Below are positions 42,049 through 52,689 of a stretch of DNA of 64,000 bases, in pieces. Origin of the DNA: Megaustenia siamemsis (lineage: Eukaryota > Mollusca > Gastropoda > Stylommatophora > Ariophantidae); contig JAVIAB010000073.1 in NCBI GenBank assembly GCA_032433765.1, forward strand, positions 62,518,552 to 62,582,551, in the 5' to 3' direction. The first letter of the stretch is position 1; the number at the start of each line of letters is the position of its first letter. Position numbers and translations under genes: made by a program. The notes under the pieces are model-generated. The model worked only from the letters and a program-made list of their open reading frames with translations. It was not told where the DNA came from and searched no databases.

Positions 42049-42418
42049 TTCTCTGTTTTGACAAAATCCTCTCTGGTTTTAATGGACTAAATTCAACCTC
42101 ACTGGGCTACTGTGTCCAAGTCCACACCTACACGTGGTCCCTCTGTTTTGACAAAATCCTCTCTGGTTTTAATGGACTAAATTCAACCTCACTGGGCCAC
42201 TGTGTCCAAGCCACACCTACACGTGGTCCCTCTGTTTTGACAAAATCCTCTCTGGTTTTAATGGACTAAATTCAACCTCACTGGGCTACTGTGTCCAAGG
42301 CCACACCTACACGTGGTCCCTCTGTTTTGACAAAATCCTCTCTGGTTTTAATGGACTAAATTCAACCTCACTGGGCTACTGTGTCCAAGTCCACACCTAC
42401 ACGTGGTCCCTCTGTTAT
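42049..42418 (+). repeat. Four 90-bp tandem repeats at LINE-F 5' end
   Basis: The unit (CTCTGTTTTGACAAAATCCT, CTCTGGTTTTAATGGACTAA, ATTCAACCTCACTGGGC, then CACACCTACACGTGGTCC) repeats with period 90 (once 89). Repeats are about 97 percent alike. The position at the head of a LINE resembles 5' UTR monomers that carry promoter activity in some LINEs. Promoter function is inference. Confidence 0.85.
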
Positions 42419-43225
42419 CGCAAAGTTGGTCCTGGGCGCGACCGAGTTCCCAGTGGTATAACTGGGTCGGGAGGAGGTGAGCCCCTATAGATGCAGAGCT
42501 AGAGCCAACCAACATGTGGTATACGCCATGGCCCTCATCTAATCACCCTCACTCTCCCTTGAGTGAGTGTCTTGTCTTCTATCTTATTACTATTTCTATA
42601 GGAACCCCCTGTGGACAGGGTGAGAGCTTCAGCGAAACCGCCTCGAGACCATCTACTGACATACTTGAAGACAAATGACTCTAGTACTGACTAGGAGTCC
42701 ATCATGTTCCCTTTAACAGTCCTGTAGTACATCGCACAGACACAAGTGACCCAGGACGTGACGATACTCTGTCGATACATTTGGCCCCCATGAGATTACG
42801 CCTGAATGAACGGAGTAAGTGCCAGTGACAGTAGGTGGCGGGGAATGGGCTGTTGTGAATCCTGCTTGAATACAGGGCCTAGAAAGTGAACAAACGGATG
42901 GATGATATGTCAGCAGAGACAGAGACACAATACATGCCATGGATGGAATTGAGGCGAGGATTTGCAAAACCTTCACCCTGGGGTAGGAAGATAGCCCACA
43001 GGTCCCCCAGTTTTAACAATGTCATGTACATCAAGAATATAAATCACTACGGGCTCGGACGCCGTCTCGGTCAACAAGGTCCGCGCCAGACAGTGAGCGA
43101 CCAGGCTTGACTGAGCGATAAATTAGCTACTGGAAGAAATACAAACAACTCATACAAAAACCAGAAACCTCGGATCCAACAAACTTCAACATATAAATAT
43201 TTTAATGGAAGAAAGAGCATAAAGA
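42419..43225 (+). other. LINE-F leader with possible ORF1 remnant
   Basis: Between the tandem repeats and endonuclease lie 800 GC-richer bases. A 74-codon frame (42886-43110) has PWMELRRGFAKPSPWGRK and ends before the endonuclease. I cannot recognise an ORF1 nucleic-acid-binding motif. Confidence 0.35.
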
Positions 43226-43760
43226 TTGGTCAGAGAGAAAAAAACAAATAAATTAAACATACTACAACTTAATATTTCAGGCCTCAAAAATAAGAAAATA
43301 GAGCTAACCAAAACCATGTACAAATACCAGATCCATATTCAGAATATTGTCCTACTGCAGGAAACACTACACAAGAACATAGACACACATAAAACAGGTT
43401 ACAACAGCTATCCATGTAAGTGCACCAACAACTGCAGGGGTATAATCACCTACATCAAAAACAATATACAGGGAGATGTAGTGCCACTAAATAATGCAGA
43501 ACTAACAGATGTTCAGAAAGCCACAATTTGGTTTGCATCCAGCAAATATAATATTTATAATGTTTACAATCCACCAGGCACAAATTGTAACATAACAGAA
43601 CTTGATCAAGTCAACTACCATAGAACTATCTTGGCTGGAGATTTTAATGGACATTCAAAACAATGGGGATATTCTAACTCAAATCCCACAGGAAAATACA
43701 TAGAAGATCTTTGCCAATCAACTAATTTTACAATCATGCAGGACACACAATCAACACCAA
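43226..43760 (+). pseudogene. LINE-F endonuclease domain
   Basis: The frame opens MVREKKTNKLNILQLNISGL and shows VLLQETLHKN (the QE catalytic pair), YNVYNPPGTNCNITEL, ILAGDFNGHSKQWGYSNSN (catalytic DFN) and then SPTLLHR-like sequence at the 70-bp repeat array. The C-terminal SDH motif (VGSDHRPIVTI, near 44505) lies beyond the array. The array's period is not a multiple of three, so the domain is broken. Confidence 0.8.
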
Positions 43761-44410
43761 CTCTCCTACATAGAATTCGGATGATTCCACTGGCACGGGC
43801 GGTTGAACAATTATGGATTTTAATTCGTTTGCTGTGATACCGAGGCCTTCCATAACCAATAACAATAACAATAATCTTACAATCATGCAGGACGCAGAAT
43901 CAACACCAACTCTCCTACATAGATGATCTTTGCCAATCAACTAATCTTACAATCATGCAGGACACACAATCAACACCAACTCTCCTACATAGAAGATCTT
44001 TGCCAATCAACTAATCTTACAATCATGCAGGACGCAGAATCAACACCAACTCTCCTACATAGAAGATCTTTGCCAATCAACTAATCTTACAATCATGCAG
44101 GACGCAGAATCAACACCAACTCTCCTACATAGAAGATCTTTGCCAATCAACTAATCTTACAATCATGCAGGACACAGAATCAACACCAACTCTCCTACAT
44201 AGAAGATCTTTGCCAATCAACTAATCTTACAATCATGCAGGACACACAATCAACACCAACTCTCCTACATAGAAGATCTTTGCCAATCAACTAATCTTAC
44301 AATCATGCAGGACACACAATCAACACCAACTCTCCTACATAGAAGATCTTTGCCAATCAACTAATCTTACAATCATGCAGGACACACAATCAACACCAAC
44401 TCCCCTACAT
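43702..44410 (+). repeat. 70-bp minisatellite inside LINE-F endonuclease
   Basis: The unit (AGAAGATCTTTGCCAATCAA, CTAATCTTACAATCATGCAG, GACACACAATCAACACCAAC, TCTCCTACAT) recurs with exact 70-base spacing at 43991, 44061, 44131, 44201, 44271 and 44341, plus 43702 and 43921. An R1 3' fragment (43778-43862) interrupts the first unit. Period 70 shifts frame each time. Confidence 0.9.
43778..43862 (+). repeat. R1 3' fragment in the minisatellite
   Basis: Near-identical to 2392-2476: ATTCGGATGATTCCACTGGC to CCATAACCAATAAC, with (AATAAC) tail words after it. Confidence 0.8.
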
Positions 44411-44539
44411 AGAGCCCATCTCTCCCTTAGTAGACCCGACCTGACCACTTGCTCTGCTGATATCATAAGCTACTGCCACATTGAAGTTATTGATGACGTA
44501 GGCAGTGATCACAGACCCATAGTCACCATATAGACACAA

Positions 44540-45061
44540 AAACAACAACAATCCAAACAAAACAGAGAACGAGATGGAATTTCAAGAAAGCTGACTGGAA
44601 GCTATATCAAGAAAAATCCGACCAACTCCTGAACAGTCTGACAGACAACAGCGTAGAAAAATTAAACGAGATGTTCACACAAATAATACTCAACACTGCA
44701 GAACAAACTATACCTAAAGGGTGTAGAACACAATATCGACCATTTTGGAACACAGAACTGGAGACAGCAGTATCAGAAAGAAAGAAAGCCAGAACAATAC
44801 TTGAGCAGAACCCAACTTTGAATAATAAAATAAGCTATAACAAGGCTAGTGCTAAGGTTAAACTAGTTACTAAAAAAGCAAAGAAAGAGAATTGGCAAGA
44901 AACATGCAGTAAACTCGATTTGCGACATGAAGGAAATAAAGCATGGGGACTTATGCAACATTTGTCTGGTGATAAAAGAGAACCGAATCCTAAACCAATC
45001 AAATTTAATAATCAAATCATCAGCTCTAACAAAATATAGTTTAAAAATGTAATAGTTACTT
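44540..45061 (+). pseudogene. LINE-F linker between endonuclease and RT
   Basis: The frame 44671-45039 gives MFTQIILNTAEQTIPKGCRT, QYRPFWNTELETAVSERKKA, and LRHEGNKAWGLMQHLSGDKR. This is the usual linker (P..WN..L......R..A). It continues after LINE-C at 46205 (NRAKKLTDSDKIQL). Confidence 0.75.
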
Positions 45062-45072
45062 TGCTTCAGTCA

Positions 45073-46193
45073 TCATTATCATCATTGAGTGCCGTCTCCG
45101 CAACGAAGGTTGGCTACCATGGAGCGCCATTCTGCTCTATCTCTTGCTTTGATGGTGCAGGTTGTCATCGGTTGATTTGTCCATCTTTTGATGTTACTCG
45201 TCCATGTTAATCTTGGTCTGCCTCTGCTTCTTTTACCTTGTATTTTCCCATCCAGGATTACTTTCAGTAGGCTGTTGTGTCTTTTAACATGGCCCAAGAA
45301 TCGCATTTGTCTTGTTCTAATTGTGTTCAGAAGTTCTCTTTTCATTTTTAGTTGTTTTAAGACTTCATCGTTTGTTTTCTTTTCCTTCCATCCAATTCTA
45401 CCTATTCTTCTATAAATCCACATTTCGAAGGCTTCAATTCTCTGTTCTGTTTTCTTGTCTAATGTCCATGTTTCAGCACCATATAGGAATATTGAGAAGA
45501 TGTAACATTTTGCTATTCTTAGTTTTAGCTTTGGTGTTATTTGTTTTGATGTTAGTATGTCCTTCATAACATTAAAATTACTTTTTGCCATTCCTATTCT
45601 TTTGTTTATTTCAGTTGTACATTTTCCATCACTGGTTATAGTATGTCCAAGGTAGTTGTAGTTTTGAACTGTCTCAAGGTCTATTCCTTCAATTTTGATA
45701 TCCACTTGTGGGTTTTGAGTATTTTCTTTGTTTATGATCATAGTTTTAGTCTTTTTGATGTTCATATCTAGTCCATATTTTTTGCTTGTCGTGTTTATTT
45801 CATTAAGTAATTGTTGTAGGTCTTTAGGATTTTCTGCTAGAAGTACAGTATCGTAAGCATATCTTAGGTTATTGATTATCTTTCCATTAATTCGTAGGCC
45901 TGGCATCTCTATGATGTTTTTAAAGATTTGCTCAGTGTATAGATTGAACAAGCTTGGTGATAGGATGCATCCTTGTCTTACTCCTCTTTTTATATCAATG
46001 GGTGTAGAGAACTCTTTGTTATATTTTATTATTGCTGTTTGCTCCCAGTATAGATTGCATATTAGTCGTATATCCATGTCATCTAGATGTATCTCTTCTA
46101 GGCATTCTATAAGTTGTTTGTGGTGTACTCTATCAAAAGCTTTGGTGTAGTCTATGAAGCATGCATATATTGCTTCTATGACTATGTTGACTA
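45073..46193 (-). mobile_element. LINE-C copy inserted in LINE-F, 11-bp TSD
   Basis: TGCTTCAGTCA at 45062-45072 and 46194-46204 flanks this - strand, 5'-truncated RTE-type LINE. Its 3' end has short (CAT)n words at the + strand start. LINE-F coding sequence runs on across it. Confidence 0.9.
45082..46190 (-). pseudogene. LINE-C reverse transcriptase with mutated catalytic motif
   Basis: The 331-codon frame is open and starts inside the RT (DIRLICNLYWEQTAIIKYNK). It has IDIKRGVRQGCILSPSLFNL, then INNLRYAYDTVLLAENPKDL. The catalytic pair, normally YADD, reads YAYD, so one catalytic D is lost. Downstream are NYNYLGHTITSDGKCTTEIN, LYGAETWTLDKKTEQRIEAF and KIQGKRSRGRPRLTWTSNIK. Upstream bases to 46190 encode the FIDYTKAFDRVHH-like stretch. 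Long open frame but catalytically dead and 5' truncated. Confidence 0.85.
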
Positions 46194-46204
46194 TGCTTCA
46201 GTCA

Positions 46205-47792
46205 ACAGAGCGAAAAAACTTACAGATAGCGATAAAATTCAGCTACATAATTTAAAATTAATTGAAAGAGTCCCAACAACAAATGCTGCAATATTTGAAG
46301 AAGATTTTAACATGAGGGAACTAGAAAAGGCATTAAGAAAATTAAAATGTAGAAAATCCCCAGGCCCTGACAAGGTACACAATGAGATGATAAAGCATCT
46401 CGGCAAGTCAGGGAAAGGAACATTACTCAGACTGATCAACAAGTCATGGAAAGAAAGCAAAATTCCCAAGACATGGAGAAATGCCTATATAGTGCCATTG
46501 CTAAAAAAGAACAAGCCTCCAGATGACCCCAGAAGCTATCGTCCCCTATCCTTAACATCATGCATAGGTAAAATAGCTGAGAGTACGGTCAATAGCAGAC
46601 TATACTGGTATCTGGAAACCTCTAATACTCTGTGCTACGAACAAGCTGGTTTCAGGGCAGGCAATAACATAGAAGACCAAATCCTCAGGTTAATACAACA
46701 GGTCCAAGATGGATTTAAGAAGAGACAACATACTCTAGCCATCCTAGTGGACCTGCAGCAGGCTTATGATAGAGTCTGGCGTAAGGGGCTTTTATTTAAG
46801 ATGAGAGATGCCGGAATACATGGGAAACCGTACAAATGGGTCAAATATTTCCTAGTTGACAGAACAATACAAACTAAATTAAATGAATCCATTTCAGACA
46901 AAGAGGTGCTAGAAGAAGGATTACCACAGGGATCACCACTCAGTTGTACCCTTTTCTTGATATATATCAATGATCTGACCAAAACCCTGATAAATAAAAA
47001 GCTCTCTATGCGGATGATCTGGTCATGTGGAGTACAAACGAAAATATTAGAACAGCTGAAGCACAACTAAACAAAGACCTGAGGCACCTAGAAGAATACT
47101 GTAATACCTGGAAAATAGAAATAAATTTACAGATAACAGTATATACAGTATTTACTAGAAGTAACAAAATAGCTAAGGCAAACATCAAACTCAATCTCCA
47201 ACACAATAGTCTTCAAAAAGAGGAACAACCTACATATTTAGGAATACAACTAGACCGACAACTGAACCTGAAGAAACATGTAGAGAATCTCACAAAGAAA
47301 GCAACACAAAGACTTCAACTAATGAAAAGGCTTTCCAGTACCTTATGGGGAGCAGATAAAGAAACACTTAGAAATCTCTATCTGGGATATGTTCTCACTG
47401 TTTTGGACCATGGTAGCTCGCTCCTAGTGACATGCAGCAAAACAACTAACATGGCACTGGACAAGATACAAAATAATACACTACGACTCATCAGCGGTGC
47501 AATGAGGTCCACTCCAGTTGCAGCCTGTGAAATCCACTACAATGTGGAACCTTTAGGGTTGAGGAGAAACAAAGTCGCTATGGTTCTCTATGAAAGACAA
47601 AAAAGAATGGAAAAGGACCACCCTAACAGAAAATTAGTAGATACATGGACTACAAAACAAAGAATTAAGCAGATGTCAGTATTACAACATGTTAGAAATA
47701 TACAAAAGAAATTCCATCTACCTGAAAAACGACTACAAACATCAAGAGTCATCAAAGAAATGCCACCAAGTACGAATTCTAAAAAAACCTGA
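46205..47792 (+). pseudogene. LINE-F reverse transcriptase
   Basis: The frame to 47070 has LRKLKCRKSPGPDKVHNEMI, DPRSYRPLSLTSCIGKIAES, CYEQAGFRAGNNIEDQILRL, LAILVDLQQAYDRVWRKGLL (catalytic D) and LEEGLPQGSPLSCTLFLIYI. A one-base change next to AATAAAAAGC then moves the frame. In the new frame ALYADDLVMWSTNENIRTA gives an intact YADD. NKIAKANIKLNLQ, QPTYLGIQLDRQLNLKKHVE and LGYVLTVLDHGS follow. All RT catalytic residues are visible. Confidence 0.87.
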
Positions 47793-47799
47793 AATAAAT

Positions 47800-48300
47800 G
47801 TAGAGATATGTAACAGAACAGGTAAAAAAGCAGACCCAGTATCAGTAACACTAGCAGCAAGGAAAACAATAGATACTTATCCAGAAGACTGCTGGATACA
47901 TATATACACAGATGGTGCAGCCACTAACGCTACTTCAAAAGCTGGATATGGAATATTAATACATTATCCAGATGGAACAGCATAAGAAATTTGTGGCCCT
48001 TGTGGTGAAGTCTGTAATAATTATGAAGCAGAAATAACAGCCATAGAAACAGCAATTTATCATTTAATACGATTTTCGATACCACACCATCGAAGAAAAC
48101 AAACACAGTTATATTTACGGATTCCATATCGGCTCTGCAAGCACTGGAAAACAACACGAACAAAACAGAACTCACACAGCTTATCATAGACACAGACAAA
48201 CTCATTGAAACACATAACATAAAATTGGTAATGCAATGGATCCCAGGACACGCAAATATACCAAGAAATGATAAGGCAGATACATTAGCTAAGAGATGAT
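47800..48300 (+). pseudogene. LINE-F RNase H domain
   Basis: Read over two frames: WIHIYTDGAATNATSKAGYG (first D), NNYEAEITAIETAIYHL (E), IFTDSISALQALENN (D) and MQWIPGHANIPRNDKADTLA (H and D). The four catalytic residues of RNase HI are visible. Breaks at 47983 (stop) and about 48075 interrupt the frame. RNase H would remove the RNA strand during cDNA synthesis. Confidence 0.85.
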
Positions 48301-48803
48301 CTAAACACACACAGATACATACATCCATCACACTAGACAAGTCATAAACTCCAACAGTAGGGAGGAGTGGCTGAATGGAAGGGCCTTAGGGAAAACAGGG
48401 AGAGAGCTTTTTAAATATATGGCAAGACCAAATCCACAAGACAACATCAACAACCTAACAAGAAGAGACCAAACCACCATCTTCAGACTGAGAACAGGAC
48501 ATGTTATGCTAAATAAGCACATTAATAGAATATAACAAAACCATACCCCAGTATGTCCACTCTGTAATCACCCACAAGAAACTGTAGGACATCACCTGTT
48601 TCAATGTCCTGAGCTCACTGACATCAGAACAACACTATTTCCCCAAAGACCCTCCAAATGGAATACTCTGTACGGAACAACAGCAGAACTTAAAAATACC
48701 TGCATACCTACATATAAACGTAACATAAAAATACCCACATGGCATTGGGCCGAAGGGCATCAGCTCAAAGGTCACTGGATCCATAACAACAACAACAACA
48801 ACG
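48301..48803 (+). pseudogene. LINE-F C-terminal zinc knuckle and CAA tail
   Basis: NNLTRRDQTTIFRLRTGHVM and then VCPLCNHPQETVGHHLFQCP (CxxC...HxxxxC) form the C-terminal knuckle. A stop at 48533 separates them. The 3' end GGATCCATAACAACAACAAC is a (CAA)n tail. Confidence 0.8.
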
Positions 48804-49875
48804 TATACATAGCCTTCATTGACCAGGAAAAAGCATTCGACAGAGTAAACAGAAAACAACTGTGGGAGATACTAACAACATACGGAGTAAGCCAACATCT
48901 AACCAACCTTATTAAAAGTCTCTACATCAACAGCAGCTGCAGGGTCAGAACAGCAGCAGGCTACACAGACCACTTCGAAGTTAGATCAGGTGTAAGACAT
49001 GGGTGCGTACTATCCCCCCTACTGTTTATTACATACATGGACCATATATGCAAGCTAGTAACCCATCAGAGACTGAGGAGATCAACGAGCTTTTATTTGC
49101 AGACGACCAGGCACTAATACATGAAACAATAGTAGACCTACAAGAATACTTAAACAAACTCAACATCTCAGGCACAAAATACAACATGAAAATCAACATC
49201 AACAAAACAGAAGTCATGAATGTCGCCAAAAATAAACAGAACATCAACATAACTATAGAAGGCAGACGACTAAAACAAGTAGAGGAATTCAAATACCTAG
49301 GAAGTCTAATGACAAACGATGATTCTCAAACAGCAGAGATAGAATCAAGATGCAAAAAAGCTTGTCAAATCATTGAACAGTTATCACCACTATTGTCCAG
49401 CAAGGAAATAACTCTGAAGGCCAAATGAGCACTATAAAATACAATCTTCATCCCAACGTTGTGCTACCAATGCCAGACCTGGACCCTAGATGCAAGAACA
49501 ATAAGAAAATTAACCTCTACAGAGATGAAATGTGTTAGACGAATGACAGGAAACAGTCTGAGAGATAAGATCAGAAATGAAGAACTGAGAAAGAGGCTAG
49601 GAATAGCCCCCGCCATAGAATATATAAGGAAACAACCGATAAAATGGTTTGGCCACGTGACAAGGCAGAAAGAACAAAACACAACAACACGAGCCTTCAA
49701 CAAACGTTGTGAGAACACCAGACCCAAGGGTCGACCACGAAAAAGATGGGTCGATGGAATATTAGAAACACTAGGAAACATAACAGCAGCAGAGGCGAAC
49801 AGAAGAGCAAAAGATCGCAAATTATATCTCCCCTCGACGATGAAAGGCAGATGAGGAAGGAAAGAAGAATAAGAA
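48804..49875 (+). pseudogene. LINE-E reverse transcriptase, downstream part
   Basis: After LINE-F: YIAFIDQEKAFDRVNRKQLW (catalytic D), VRSGVRHGCVLSPLLF, then (frame 49003-49428) INELLFADDQALIHETIVDL (FADD intact) and FKYLGSLMTNDDSQTAEIES. The frame 49459-49854 holds CYQCQTWTLDARTIRKLTST and RPKGRPRKRWVDGILETLGN. Frame shifts near 49030 and 49430 break it. It ends in AAGAAGAATAAGAAGAAT. Confidence 0.85.
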
Positions 49876-49876
49876 G

Positions 49877-50060
49877 AATATTACTTTTAGTAGGCTGTTG
49901 TGTCTTTTAACATGCCCCCAAAATTTCACTTGTCTTGTTCTAATTGTGTTTAGTAGTTCTCTTTTTATTTTTAGTTGTTTTAAAACTTCATCGTTTGTTT
50001 TCTTTTCTTTCCATCCAATTCTACCTATTCTTCTATAAATCCATATTTTTAATGTAAGAG
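49877..50060 (-). pseudogene. LINE-C fragment
   Basis: The - strand encodes IWIYRRIGRIGWKEKKTNDE and VLKQLKIKRELLNTIRTRQV, the same as the C-terminal part of 45082-46077. It directly follows LINE-E. Confidence 0.78.
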
Positions 50061-50074
50061 CATAGTAGCATTTA

Positions 50075-50345
50075 ATTGTGGCTATCAAAGCTTTATGAGC
50101 TATCCCACCACTGGCTGCTCACTTCATGCTCTTCAACCAAATATGCCGATCCAAATTCTGTTTAGCATAGTAGCAATCATTTCAATTGGCACAAACAGTA
50201 CATCCGTTAAATACTTCAGCTGTCGAGCTAGAAAGTTCGGATCGCGCTCATGGGCGCGGACTACTGCATCAGCATAGCATTGTGAACCGTGATATGCTTC
50301 CATATAATCGCTGGCCAGGCATCTTGTAACTCCGAAAGGATGGGT
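50075..50345 (-). pseudogene. Possible Polinton-type gene fragment
   Basis: The - strand reads YMEAYHGSQCYADAVVRAHE, RDPNFLARQLKYLTDVLFVP and IEMIATMLNRIWIGIFG before a stop. It lies between ATPase and the 39742-40085 fragment once the 10-kb LINE block is removed, and on the same strand. I cannot identify the product. Confidence 0.4.
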
Positions 50346-50581
50346 GCGTCACGCTATATGGCGTATAGGGAATATGGTGTTAGTGTCCATAAATTTTACA
50401 GACCTTCAGCAAATGATTTTTGGGGTAATGTGGTCGGTATTACGCCCGTGCCGCTTTACTTTCCCAGATAAAAACTGGTACCCATTTAAGGCTGGGTGAA
50501 CCCGGAGGCCGTCGATTGGGATCGAACCCTACCTCTTGTCCTTTGCAGTCCAGTTCACTAACCACTGAGCTATCGCGGCTC
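50346..50581 (-). repeat. SINE1 copy
   Basis: On the - strand the head reads GCCGCGATAGCTCAGTGGTT with perfect A and B boxes, then the body with GGGTTCACCCAGCCTTAAAT and GTAATACCGACCACATTACC. It follows directly after the ATPase fragment. Confidence 0.85.
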
Positions 50582-50582
50582 C

Positions 50583-50882
50583 CAAAGTCATCCTGATAGA
50601 GAACATAAAGTTGTATTTCTGAGTGAGAACCCAGACCGACATTGAACCATGGCGGCCACTAAATGCTAGCTCGGAAAGCATGTCTTTTTTCTTCGCGATG
50701 GCCTTCGAAGCCGAACAGTAATCGATGATGTAAAGGGCGGGCTGTCCCTGGAATATGTCATATAATGCCCACAGCCAGTCGTGTAATTCGCCTTGTTTCA
50801 AGACATACATATTGGGATCTGGCCACACCCACGGCCTAGCGCGGTAGGCTCCGTTATATTTCAAAGTAGGACAGAGGATCAC
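50583..50882 (-). pseudogene. Polinton packaging ATPase (FtsK/HerA type), partial
   Basis: The - strand frame reads LCPTLKYNGAYRARPWVWPD, then LHDWLWALYDIFQGQPALYI and IDYCSASKAIAKKKDMLSEL, AFSGRHGSMSVWVLTQKYNF. The hydrophobic strand before IDYCSA is the Walker B position, where IDDCSA-like is usual; the second acid here is Y. SELAFSGRHxxxSVWVLTQKY is the typical downstream motif of Polinton ATPases. The N-terminal Walker A loop and the C-terminus are missing; a SINE cuts it at 50582. In life it would pump DNA into a capsid. Confidence 0.75.
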
Positions 50883-51940
50883 TATTTTTTAGATGGTTTT
50901 CGACGTATCACCCATTCAAAAAGTGCATATGAGCGTCCATGACCACAAACACATATATATTCAAAACTCCATCGCCTTCTCCCTCTTTGGTTATCTGGAG
51001 GGTAATATCCTCGCTACCATTCGGACCCGCCGTCCGTTACCATATAACCGGTCATCCTCGCTGGTACGCATGGCAAGCCACAGCGCATACTCAGTGGTCT
51101 GGTACTTCGCGGCGAGGACGCGTCAGCTAATTCGAGGTCTTTGGCTATAAACGCGGACTCGGGATGCAACCGCGTAAGACCCCCCATCCTCAAAGTATTT
51201 CCGAGCCTCGTTGGTAGGCGCTCATTCTCTGGCTGTATAGCTGATTTGGCATCCCTCTATGGTGACCTCTACCTTGGTGATCTTGGGGTTGTAAAAGATT
51301 CCGTGCTGTGGGCATAAGGCGGTGTTTCCTGCTGGAATAGAAACAGGATCCCCTTCATACTCCTAGTGGGGACGTTGACGTGTAACATTCCATATTTTGT
51401 CACTCTTGTTCACTCTCGCCATCCGATGACAGAGGACGCGATCGAATTGGTTGGTGTTGCGCCCGCCGTATTGGTTGCAGATGTTTCTGGCAGGGCCTGG
51501 CTGGGTGATTTTTTTCGAACTCGTGTGAATTCTGTAACTGGCGGCAGGATCATTTTTAGCTAAAACCGCAAGGTTTTAGCTGATGAAGGTCAGCTCGTAT
51601 TCTAATCTGTCGCCAAGGCGCTCTGGTAGAAGGGCATGTTACTTTAGAATATCAAAATCTAATGGAATGTAAAACTGCTACCCGTACACGTTAGCTGTTG
51701 CCACATCTTCCACTTTGTCGCCATCAGCATCCTCACTGCTAACCCGTAGCGTAGTCGTGTTTCTATCTACAGCCGTATACCTTGGTAGAGTGCGCTTTCC
51801 CTCTCCTTGATTGTCTTCCAAAGACCCCTGTAGCAGCCGAGGATGTTGGAGTCGTCGACCGACAAAACTTCGTTGCCGCTTATCCGAATTGCTCAATTTG
51901 TACTGGTCTCTGACACTACAGTTGAATCATCCACAAAACT
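50883..51940 (-). pseudogene. Polinton major capsid protein (double jelly-roll), decayed
   Basis: Over several - strand frames: ILGCYRGLWKTIKERESALY, QFYIPLDFDILK, ERLGDRLEYELTFIS, then CNQYGGRNTNQFDRVLCHRM, ARVNKSDKIWNV, VPTRSMKGILFLF and YNPKITKVEVTIEGCQISYT. AAKYQTTEYALWLAMRTSED and IYVFVVMDAHMHF end it. The blocks appear in the order of the double jelly-roll capsid protein of Polintons, as I recall the family. Many stops and at least five shifts. It ends next to the ATPase. Confidence 0.68.
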
Positions 51941-52073
51941 AAACACCCTAAATACATAGCTGAATGTGCATATCTCGGATAGTAGACCTAATTAAAATGT
52001 TAAACTGTTATTTTCTTATCAGCACCCCGAAATTACTTGAGATTAAAAGTTGTTATGTCTGAAGATATTCTAT

Positions 52074-52480
52074 TCATAGAATCAGTTTAATTTCAGTCGG
52101 GGCAGCCCCATACTCGCTCCACCGCCCGTTTAAACATTTTTCGAAGCGTGAGCAGACTGCCTGTTCTTGTAAGGTGTTGATATTAGATACATCTGTTTTT
52201 CCACTAAACACTCGTGATCGACCTTTTTCACCTTTAGACTCCTCGTTGGTCCACCCATTGTCCTTCTCTTCTCTTAATGACTGAAAAACAAACTTGGCGA
52301 TGTTATCATTGTCAAGGGTCAAGCCAAATTCAGTGATCGAGCTGTCAGCGAACTTAACGGCTATTTCATTGCCGTGTACACCAGCATTCCCTGGACAGTA
52401 CACTCCGGTTAACTATAGAGCCATTCAAGAGCATCCACTTCTGCCGCAGAAGTCTGTCATCTGTCAATCTTCTATTAGGA
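52074..52480 (-). pseudogene. RNase H fragment of a LINE
   Basis: The - strand frame 52074-52403 starts MYCPGNAGVHGNEIAVKFAD, the C-terminal RNase H motif (PGHxGxxGNExAD) with H replaced by N and D by V. SSITEFGLTLDNDNIAKFVF then follows, and a basic C-terminal part. It may belong to the same family as LINE-H at 57.1-59.3 kb. Catalytic residues are altered. Confidence 0.55.
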
Positions 52481-52504
52481 GATAGGCACATATATCAAAT
52501 ATAA

Positions 52505-52640
52505 TAAATATGTAATACTATGCGGGGTCGCGTAAATAGCTGCAGAAAACGAAAAAAATAGACATAAAATGGTATTCAGCATTAAACTAACATAAAGACA
52601 AGGTTTTGGCAAACGCCTTCATCAGGTATAACAAACAAAC
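52505..52640 (-). mobile_element. Penelope-like 3' terminal sequence with hammerhead-like core
   Basis: On the - strand CTGATGAAGGCGTTTGCCAA, AACCTTGTC has the core CTGATGA, a GGCG..TTTGCC stem and AAAAC in place of GAAAC. TAGTTTAATGCTGAATACCA and TTTTATGTCTATTTTTTTC match the 900-1010 copy. It is followed upstream (higher coordinates) by the GIY-YIG part of a Penelope-like element. Confidence 0.5.
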
Positions 52641-52689
52641 TAAACACACAAAAACATTAAACACACAATTTCGAGTTAGAATACACAAC

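Larger units (their letters stand above)
41938..48803 (+). mobile_element. LINE-F, full-length RNase H-bearing LINE with 5' tandem repeats
   Basis: The TATACA duplication at 41932-41937 and 48804-48809 bounds a 6.87-kb element. Removing it joins the LINE-E RT frame (YNQNLYIAFIDQEKAF). The order is a G run, four 90-base repeats, a GC-richer leader, endonuclease, RT, RNase H, a zinc-knuckle end and a (CAA)n tail at 48785-48802. Domain order matches I/jockey-type LINEs with RNase H. LINE-C and an R1 fragment are nested inside. Confidence 0.85.

Noticed and set aside
42049..42418. CRISPR or centromeric satellite
   Set aside because: Only four 90-bp units, without spacers, at the exact head of a LINE bounded by a TSD.
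43702..44410. CRISPR array
   Set aside because: The 70-bp units are contiguous near-identical repeats without variable spacers, in a LINE of a eukaryote.
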